Assembly (NCBI RefSeq): GCF_020535545.1
Contig: NZ_CP084753.1
Location: 186,001 to 250,000, forward strand
Source: Roseateles sp. XES5
GTDB lineage: Bacteria; Pseudomonadota; Alphaproteobacteria; Rhizobiales; Rhizobiaceae
Direction of reading: 5' to 3'
DNA length: 64,000 bases
Shown here: piece after piece, positions 59,408 to 64,000 of the stretch
Layout: the number at the start of each line of letters is the position of its first letter
Position numbering within the stretch: the stretch's first letter is position 1
Notes under the pieces: model-generated
What the model saw: only the letters and a program-made list of their open reading frames with translations
Databases searched by the model: none
What the model was told of the DNA's origin: nothing
Position numbers and translations under genes: made by a program

Positions 59408-59475
59408 CAGCGGGACCTTTCCGAACGGCCGGCAGACAGAAATCCGAAGGACAGAATGACCGGTATGATGTCCAT
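59407..59475 (-). CDS. Possible 22-residue leader peptide before the flippase gene
   Basis: A short open frame MDIIPVILSFGFLSAGRSERSR with an AGAGAG site ahead of its ATG at 59473-59475. Its TGA shares one base with the ATG of the flippase (TGATG), as in translational coupling. Hydrophobic start and basic end. No homology known, so it could be chance. Confidence 0.35.
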   Translation of the reverse strand: MDIIPVILSFGFLSAGRSERSR

Positions 59476-59745
59476 TACGCTCTCTTTGCGGGTGGGCACG
59501 GCCCATTGCAAACGACCAAAGCACAGCGCCGTGAATCTTTGCTTAAGTCCGGCCGGGCGTGAAGCGGCGCGCATGGCCACGCGTGCGCCGGCGAACCGTC
59601 CCGAAGTGGGGCAGGGCGGCGTGCAAATTGCCACCCTGGATAGGCAAATCCCGCCGGTGCTTAAAGTTTTACCGGCTTTCTCAATCCGATTCTCATTCCT
59701 CCTTCCTATAGTCCGGTCGAAAATTGACTGAGAGGGAGCATAATC
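59476..59745. promoter_or_regulatory. Divergent gap, flippase / cupin gene
   Basis: About 270 bp without a credible gene. The right end (59655-59740) is AT-rich, with TTAAAGTTTTACC and a TATAGT hexamer at 59707-59712, a likely -10 for the cupin gene. Spacing of a -35 was not clear. Confidence 0.4.
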
Positions 59746-60237
59746 TTGGTTCTGAAACTGCTGGTCGCGGGCGCCATTGCCGTCGCCGCACGCCGATCCT
59801 CCGAAGGCGCCTTTGCGCCGGAACGCGTCTCCACGGTCTTCAAGCGCGCCCCCGAGCTGAAGATGCAGGATTCGCCGATCGAACCCAGTTGGATCCTCGA
59901 GGGCTCGCCGATGGCGCGCTCGGCCGAGCATGTCCGCACCTCCGACCATTCCTCGTTCTCGGCCATCTGGGATTGCACCGCCGGCGCGTTCCGTTGGCAT
60001 TTCCATTGGGAAGAAACGGTCATCATCCTGGAGGGGGAAGTCCACATCACGCCGGACGACGGCGCGCCCTACACGCTGCGGGCCGGTGACATGGGCTATT
60101 TCGCCGCGCGCTCCTCTGCGACGTGGCGTGTCGACAACTACGTGAAGAAGGCGGCATTCCTGCGCAGGCCCATGCCGGCGCCACTCGCCGCGCTCTATCG
60201 CCTGCGCGTTGCAATGCGCGAGCAAATCGGCATCTGA
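59746..60237 (+). CDS. Cupin-domain protein (DUF861-like)
   Basis: A 163-aa protein with a single cupin: DCTAGAFRWHFHWEETVIILEG, then AGDMGYFAARSSATWRV. Metal-binding His/Glu positions are present. The TTG start at 59746 is preceded by GAGAGGGAGC and no better start exists. The N-terminus is hydrophobic for about 15 residues. It is upstream of manC, separated by 115 bp. Function unknown. Confidence 0.72.
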   Translation: MVLKLLVAGAIAVAARRSSEGAFAPERVSTVFKRAPELKMQDSPIEPSWILEGSPMARSAEHVRTSDHSSFSAIWDCTAGAFRWHFHWEETVIILEGEVHITPDDGAPYTLRAGDMGYFAARSSATWRVDNYVKKAAFLRRPMPAPLAALYRLRVAMREQIGI

Positions 60238-60352
60238 CACCAAAAACGACAAACGGTGCGGGAAGACGGCCCGGGAGCAAAATGCTGCCGGGATCGCGGC
60301 CCCGCGTCCCGGCCCGGCCATGACGGCGGGCTTTGAGACCAGGATGGAAATC

Positions 60353-61780
60353 ATGAGCAGCAAGATCGTCCCCGTCATCATGGCCGGTGGCAAGGGCACG
60401 CGCCTTTGGCCGCTGTCGCGCGCCTCGGCCCCCAAGCAGTTCCTCGGCTTCCTCGGCGAGACCACGCTGTTCCAGAAGTCGCTTGCCCGCGTCGCCGATG
60501 CCGCGCTCTACGCCCCGCCCGTCATCGTCACCAATGCCGACTTCCGCTTCCTCGTCGCCGAACAGGCCCGCGCCGCCGGCGTCGCGCTGACCGCCATCCT
60601 GCTCGAACCCGTCGCGCGCAACACCGCCCCGGCGCTTGCCGCCGCCGCAAGCCTCGTCGCCCGCCTCCATGGCGAGGACGCCATCCTGCAGGTGCTCGCC
60701 TCCGACCATGAGATCGAGGCCGACGACACCTATCGCGCCTGCATCGACAAGGCCGCCGCCGCCGCACGGGCCGGCCGCCTCGTCACCTTCGGCATCACCC
60801 CCACCGAACCCGCCACCGGCTACGGCTATATCGAGACCGGCGAAGACCTCGGCAACGGCGCCCATGCCGTGCGCCGCTTCGTCGAGAAGCCGGACCGCGA
60901 GCGCGCCGAAGCCATGCTGGCGACGGGCGGCTATCTGTGGAACTCCGGCATGTTCATGCTGCCCGTCGGCCTCTTCCTGCGCGAGCTTCGCCAATACGCC
61001 CCCGAGGTGCTGGAGGCGGCGAGCGAGGCGGTGGCGAAGGCCCAGCACGACCTCGACTTCGAGCGGCTCGACGAGACGGCCTTCGCACGGGCGCCGGACA
61101 TCTCCGTCGACTATGCCATCTTCGAGAAGACGCCGGTCGCCGCCGTCGTGCCGTCCCCCATCGCCTGGTCCGATCTCGGCAGCTGGGATTCCGTCTGGAA
61201 GACCGGCCGGCAGGACGACGCGGGCAATGTCGCCGAGGGCAGCGCCACGGTGCTCGACACGCGCAACTCGCTGGTCATCTCGCATGACATCCATGTCGCC
61301 GTGCAGGGCCTCGACAATGTCGCGGTCATCGCCAGCGAGGACGCGGTCTATGTCGGACGGCTGGAGGACAGCCAGAATGTCGGCAAGCTGGTCAAGCATC
61401 TCGCCGCGCGGCCGAAGACGGCCAAGCTCACCGAGACGCATCCGACGTCCTACCGTCCGTGGGGCGGCTATACGTCGGTGCTGAACGGCGAGCGGTTCCA
61501 GGTCAAGCGTCTGTTCGTGACGCCGGGCAAGCGGCTGTCGCTGCAGAAGCATCATCACCGTTCGGAACACTGGATCGTGGTGCGGGGCACGGCGGAGGTG
61601 ACGATCGGGGACCGGACCATTCCGCTTCGGGAAAACGAATCCGTCTATATCCCGCAGGGCGAGGTGCACCGGCTTGCCAATCCCGGCAAGATCCTGCTGG
61701 AACTCATCGAGGTGCAGACCGGCTCCTATCTCGGTGAGGACGACATCATCCGCATCGAGGATGAGTTCGGAAGAGGGTGA
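60353..61780 (+). CDS. manC: Mannose-1-phosphate guanylyltransferase / mannose-6-phosphate isomerase
   Basis: Encodes 475 aa, the normal size of the bifunctional type II enzyme. The pyrophosphorylase signature AGGKGTRLWPLSR is at residues 11-23 and ASAPKQFL follows. The C-terminal isomerase cupin has KRLSLQKHHHRSEHWIVVRG. It makes GDP-mannose, the donor for mannose- and fucose-type sugars, and fits the nearby GT4 genes. The start at 60353 with AGGATGGA upstream is preferred. Followed by a terminator. Confidence 0.92.
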   Translation: MSSKIVPVIMAGGKGTRLWPLSRASAPKQFLGFLGETTLFQKSLARVADAALYAPPVIVTNADFRFLVAEQARAAGVALTAILLEPVARNTAPALAAAASLVARLHGEDAILQVLASDHEIEADDTYRACIDKAAAAARAGRLVTFGITPTEPATGYGYIETGEDLGNGAHAVRRFVEKPDRERAEAMLATGGYLWNSGMFMLPVGLFLRELRQYAPEVLEAASEAVAKAQHDLDFERLDETAFARAPDISVDYAIFEKTPVAAVVPSPIAWSDLGSWDSVWKTGRQDDAGNVAEGSATVLDTRNSLVISHDIHVAVQGLDNVAVIASEDAVYVGRLEDSQNVGKLVKHLAARPKTAKLTETHPTSYRPWGGYTSVLNGERFQVKRLFVTPGKRLSLQKHHHRSEHWIVVRGTAEVTIGDRTIPLRENESVYIPQGEVHRLANPGKILLELIEVQTGSYLGEDDIIRIEDEFGRG

Positions 61781-61806
61781 GCCTGCGGGCTAACGCAATC
61801 GTGATG

Positions 61807-61830
61807 CGGCCGCCCATCGGGCGGCCGTCT
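61807..61830 (+). terminator. Terminator after manC
   Basis: Perfect stem CGGCCGCCC/GGGCGGCCG with an ATC loop 26 nt after the stop, followed by TCTTGCTG. Confidence 0.6.
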
Positions 61831-61870
61831 TGCTGATTGTAACGGCCGCAGGCTTCGCGTATTGGGATGG

Positions 61871-62233
61871 ATGATGACGACCCGTCTTTTCCGCGTCGGC
61901 GCCTGGCTTGCCCTGATCGCCATAATCTTCGTTACGGTCTCGCCCATCGGCCTTCGACCGCGCGACCTCGTTTCGACCAACTTCGATCGCGCCGCGGCCT
62001 ATGCCGTGCTGTCCGCGCTGTTCGTCTTCGCCTATCCGCGTCATCGCTGGATGGTCGCCGCCCTGGTGGTTCTGGCCGCGGGCGGCGTGGAGATTTTCCA
62101 GTTCCTCTCCCCGACGCGCCATCCGCAGCTCATGGACGCCGCGGTAAAGGCCGCCGGCGGCATGACCGGCCTCTTCGCCGGCATCCTGCTTCATACGGGC
62201 GCAGCGCGGTTTCTTCCCGACGATCAGGCCTGA
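61871..62233 (+). CDS. VanZ-like small membrane protein
   Basis: A 120-aa protein of three to four membrane helices resembling VanZ-family proteins: LALIAIIFVTVSPIGLRP, then RAAAYAVLSALFVFAYPRH, and AAGGVEIFQFLSPTRHPQLMDAAVKAAGG, whose E-x-x-Q and D residues are family landmarks. The ATG at 61871 is used. A TTG at 61862 is in frame. Function unknown beyond membrane association. Confidence 0.7.
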   Translation: MMTTRLFRVGAWLALIAIIFVTVSPIGLRPRDLVSTNFDRAAAYAVLSALFVFAYPRHRWMVAALVVLAAGGVEIFQFLSPTRHPQLMDAAVKAAGGMTGLFAGILLHTGAARFLPDDQA

Positions 62234-62245
62234 CGCCCAACGCCG

Positions 62246-62554
62246 TCAGGCGAGCCGATAGAGCTGGACCGGGCGTTGCGGTGCGCGCCGGATGACGCCC
62301 TTGGCCTCGAGGTCGAGTTGAACCGCCTTCATCCACCAGCCCGCCTTCTGCCCTTCGGGGAAAAGGTCCTGCGAGAGAAACGGCAGGAGTGCCTTCTGCG
62401 CGTCCGCGACGGTCAGGCCAGGCGCGGTGTCCGGCAAGGCGGCAAGCAGAGCCTCGCGCATCGCCATGTATTTCGCCCGGTCGACCCGCTCGGTGCGGCC
62501 GGGGACGTTGATATTCTCGATTACGATCTTCTCAGATACGATCTTCTCAGGCAT
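62246..62554 (-). CDS. DUF6958-like conserved protein
   Basis: A 102-aa soluble protein: KYMAMREALLAALPDTAPGLTVADAQ then FPEGQKAGWWMKAVQLDLEAKGVI and RAPQRPVQLYRL, a winged-helix-like pattern I associate with DUF6958. It overlaps the upstream gene by 8 bp, forming an operon with the DUF6151-like and TetR genes. Function unknown. Confidence 0.65.
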   Translation of the reverse strand: MPEKIVSEKIVIENINVPGRTERVDRAKYMAMREALLAALPDTAPGLTVADAQKALLPFLSQDLFPEGQKAGWWMKAVQLDLEAKGVIRRAPQRPVQLYRLA

Positions 62555-63083
62555 CGATCTTCCCCGCGATAGCGATTTTCGGATTGCGGAAGCCCATGGC
62601 GATCCAGGCGGCGAGAAGCTTTCCGTAGAAAGCGACCGTATGGGTCTTGAGGTTGGGAATGTCGGCGGGCAGACGGGCGCGGTCCTTGAGGTCGCTCGTC
62701 ATCGTCCGCAGGGACGGCTTCGGTCGTGCCTCCGCCGGCCAGAGATGCAGGTAGATGCTCAGCCAATGTGCGCCCTTCATCTCCAGAAACAGCGGCGTGT
62801 TGCAGCAGGTGGCAACGACGCGGCGCGATCCGGCCGTCGGCGAAAGGCGGAACTCCCGCATCGTCTCGGCGCCGGAGAGGATGTCCACCCGGTCCTTGCG
62901 ATATTCGGCGCAAGGCGTCGCGTGGTAGCTGGTCAGCGTGCTGCGTGCGCCGGGCAATTGCGCCAGCCTCTCGGCCGCCGCCCGGCAACTGTCGCACAGG
63001 CATTCGCAAACGAGGATCGGGGCTCCCCGCACCTCAAGACGCGTGTGCCCGCAGGTGCAGGCGATTTGGGTCATGCTGCTCAT
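62547..63083 (-). CDS. DUF6151/GFA-like Cys-rich protein
   Basis: A 178-aa protein resembling the glutathione-dependent formaldehyde-activating (GFA) fold: CTCGHTRLEVRGAP, CECLCDSC and a later CCNTPLF give the zinc-binding cysteines. The start at 63081-63083 (MSSMTQIAC) has GGAGG 9 nt upstream. It overlaps the end of the TetR gene by 50 bp, so it is probably co-expressed. The exact reaction is unknown. Confidence 0.72.
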   Translation of the reverse strand: MSSMTQIACTCGHTRLEVRGAPILVCECLCDSCRAAAERLAQLPGARSTLTSYHATPCAEYRKDRVDILSGAETMREFRLSPTAGSRRVVATCCNTPLFLEMKGAHWLSIYLHLWPAEARPKPSLRTMTSDLKDRARLPADIPNLKTHTVAFYGKLLAAWIAMGFRNPKIAIAGKIDA

Positions 63084-63714
63084 GGTCGTCATCCTCCGTG
63101 ACATGAAACAGGTGCCGGATGTATCGCTCCAGATGATCGAGGCTTTCCCGCGCCAGCGCGGGGTCGTTGCCGGCCTTCGCCAGGACGAAGCCGCCCTGAA
63201 GAACGGCCTGCGTATGGCGGGCGAGGCTTTCGGCGGTCCAGTCCGCGGTGATGCCGCGGGCCTGACGCGCCATTTCGATATCGGCCTCCAGTGTCGCCGT
63301 GTGACCGAAGATGCTGCGACCGCAGGCCTCGCGAATGCCGGGCGCGCTGTCGTAGACCTCCTGCGCCATCGTTCCGACGAGACAGGTGAATTCCTTCAGC
63401 GTGCCGGCGATGATCGCCTTGCGGAAGGCGACATAGGCGAGCACACGATCCAGCGGATCGTCGGGCGCGTGATAGGGCGCATCGGCGAAGAAAGCCGACG
63501 TGGTCTCGCCCCAGAAATCGGCGACCGCCACGCCGAGAGCCTCCTTGCTCTCGAAGTGATGGAAGAACGCCCCCTTGGTGACGTCGGCGGCCTTGCACAG
63601 ATCGTCGACACTCGTCGCGGCAAAGCCCTTTTCCCTGATGATATCGCGCGCCGCCTCCAGGAGCCGGGTTCGAGCATTGCCGCGTTCGGGCGATTGTTTG
63701 GTTGGTCTGGACAT
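63034..63714 (-). CDS. TetR/AcrR-family transcriptional regulator
   Basis: Encodes 226 aa. The TetR DNA-binding domain is classic: ARTRLLEAARDIIREKGFAA then LCKAADVTKGAFFHHFESKEAL. The C-terminal ligand domain is of the TetR_C_33 type (EFTCLVGTMAQEVYDSAPGIREACG). The C-terminus is rich in His/Asp/Glu. It lies first in the small operon with the two DUF genes and has a matching palindrome just upstream. Confidence 0.9.
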   Translation of the reverse strand: MSRPTKQSPERGNARTRLLEAARDIIREKGFAATSVDDLCKAADVTKGAFFHHFESKEALGVAVADFWGETTSAFFADAPYHAPDDPLDRVLAYVAFRKAIIAGTLKEFTCLVGTMAQEVYDSAPGIREACGRSIFGHTATLEADIEMARQARGITADWTAESLARHTQAVLQGGFVLAKAGNDPALARESLDHLERYIRHLFHVTEDDDHEQHDPNRLHLRAHAS

Positions 63715-63721
63715 GCGCTAA

Positions 63722-63743
63722 ACATACCAAACGGTCGGTATGT
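63722..63743 (-). promoter_or_regulatory. Palindromic operator before the TetR gene
   Basis: Inverted repeat ACATACC-(8 nt)-GGTATGT starting 8 bp upstream of the TetR start. ACCNNNNNNGGT-type centres are common for TetR repressors, so autoregulation is likely. Confidence 0.6.
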
Positions 63744-63812
63744 GTCAAGCGGGAATTCTCCGCCTATTGCCGCACCGCGGCAACCGCCTTTTCAAGCGGC
63801 AGCACAAACGCA

Positions 63813-63836
63813 CAGCGCCCCTCGAAAGGGGCGCTG
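63813..63836 (-). terminator. Hairpin after the VOC-protein gene
   Basis: Perfect 9-bp stem CAGCGCCCC/GGGGCGCTG with a 6-nt loop, 34 bp beyond the stop of the minus-strand VOC gene. Downstream tail is only weakly T-rich. Confidence 0.5.
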
Positions 63837-63870
63837 GCTCTGTCCTCGGACAACGGGCAGGGAGGTCGGT

Positions 63871-64000
63871 TTATCCCTGCGAAGGCTGCCAGTCGGCAGA
63901 GGGGATGCTGTTGATCATCCATGGCACGCCGAAACGGTCGATCAGCGAGCCGAAGCCCGGAGACCAGAAGGTCTCGCTGAACGGCATGATCTGCCGGCCG
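63871..64000 (-). CDS. VOC-family (PhnB/3-demethylubiquinone methyltransferase-like) protein, C-terminus only
   Basis: Partial gene entering from the right edge, stop TAA at 63871-63873. The visible 42 residues include IMPFSETFWSPGFGSLIDRF then GVPWMIN, the conserved end of PhnB-like glyoxalase-fold proteins. The rest lies outside the window. Confidence 0.75.
   Translation of the reverse strand, partial: GRQIMPFSETFWSPGFGSLIDRFGVPWMINSIPSADWQPSQG

Noticed and set aside
1..64000. CRISPR arrays, insertion sequences, prophage genes, tRNA or rRNA genes
   Set aside because: No regular short repeats, transposase-like frames, integrases or tRNA-like cloverleaf text were recognised on reading. A dedicated tRNA scan was not possible.

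Overview
The window is GC-rich, gene-dense DNA from an alphaproteobacterium, most likely a member of the Rhizobiaceae (Rhizobium, Agrobacterium, Ensifer or Shinella type). The evidence is a complete repABC plasmid-type replication cassette with a counter-transcribed RNA between repB and repC, a rhizobial-style palindromic intergenic repeat, a UPF0303 protein, a DUF6074 protein and a TctABC-type uptake system. Because of repABC, the DNA is best read as part of a large plasmid or chromid. The genus cannot be fixed by reading alone. No insertion sequence, prophage, CRISPR array, tRNA or rRNA was seen.

Layout. 1-185: start of an FrmR/RcnR-family metal or aldehyde sensor with its G/C-tract operator. 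186-4497: a dimethylglycine/sarcosine-dehydrogenase-like FAD enzyme coupled to a choline-kinase-like phosphotransferase, with a divergent DeoR-type repressor. 4557-10979: a tripartite tricarboxylate transporter (TctC-TctB-TctA) preceded by a DctB/DctD-like two-component pair. 11059-12567: UPF0303, LysE-type and DUF6074 proteins. 12659-16371: repC, ctRNA, repB, repA. 16585-18850: an unknown Cys-rich protein, then a D-threonine-aldolase/D-serine-dehydratase-like PLP enzyme with a RidA partner. 19010-23661: a flavin reductase, a two-component flavin monooxygenase and an SsuCAB-like ABC transporter, forming a sulfonate or organosulfur scavenging operon. 23774-25087: RarA.

25088-30895 holds a compact lipid-metabolism locus whose gene content matches the poorly understood E. 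coli ynbABCD set: CDP-alcohol phosphatidyltransferase, hydrolase-methyltransferase fusion, PAP2-dual-specificity-phosphatase fusion and CDP-diglyceride synthase. A PlsC-like acyltransferase and a small membrane protein are added. It looks like a complete route for making and tailoring an unidentified phospholipid or phosphodiester head group.

30911-45224 looks like a guanidino/D-amino-acid catabolic region: nitrilase-family amidase, Lrp regulator, APC permease with a Usp partner, agmatinase/guanidinobutyrase, 2-ketoarginine-decarboxylase-like TPP enzyme, aldehyde dehydrogenase, an ATP-grasp ligase, a C45-type Ntn hydrolase, a DadA-like D-amino-acid dehydrogenase, a racemase fused to a ureohydrolase-fold domain that has lost its metal ligands, and a RidA imine hydrolase. 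A consistent reading is L-Arg to D-Arg to 2-ketoarginine to 4-guanidinobutyraldehyde to 4-guanidinobutyrate to GABA plus urea.

45308-61780 is an envelope or exopolysaccharide region. It contains a NadE-like, AMP-ligase, acyl carrier protein, asparagine-synthase-like and GNAT cassette resembling exosortase-associated EPS loci (no exosortase is in the window), two family-4 glycosyltransferases, a tandem hydrolase fusion with altered nucleophile sites, a sugar epimerase, a family-2 glycosyltransferase, a Wzx-like flippase, a cupin and ManC. 61871-64000 holds small conserved proteins, a TetR regulator with a palindromic operator, and the end of a VOC/PhnB-like protein.
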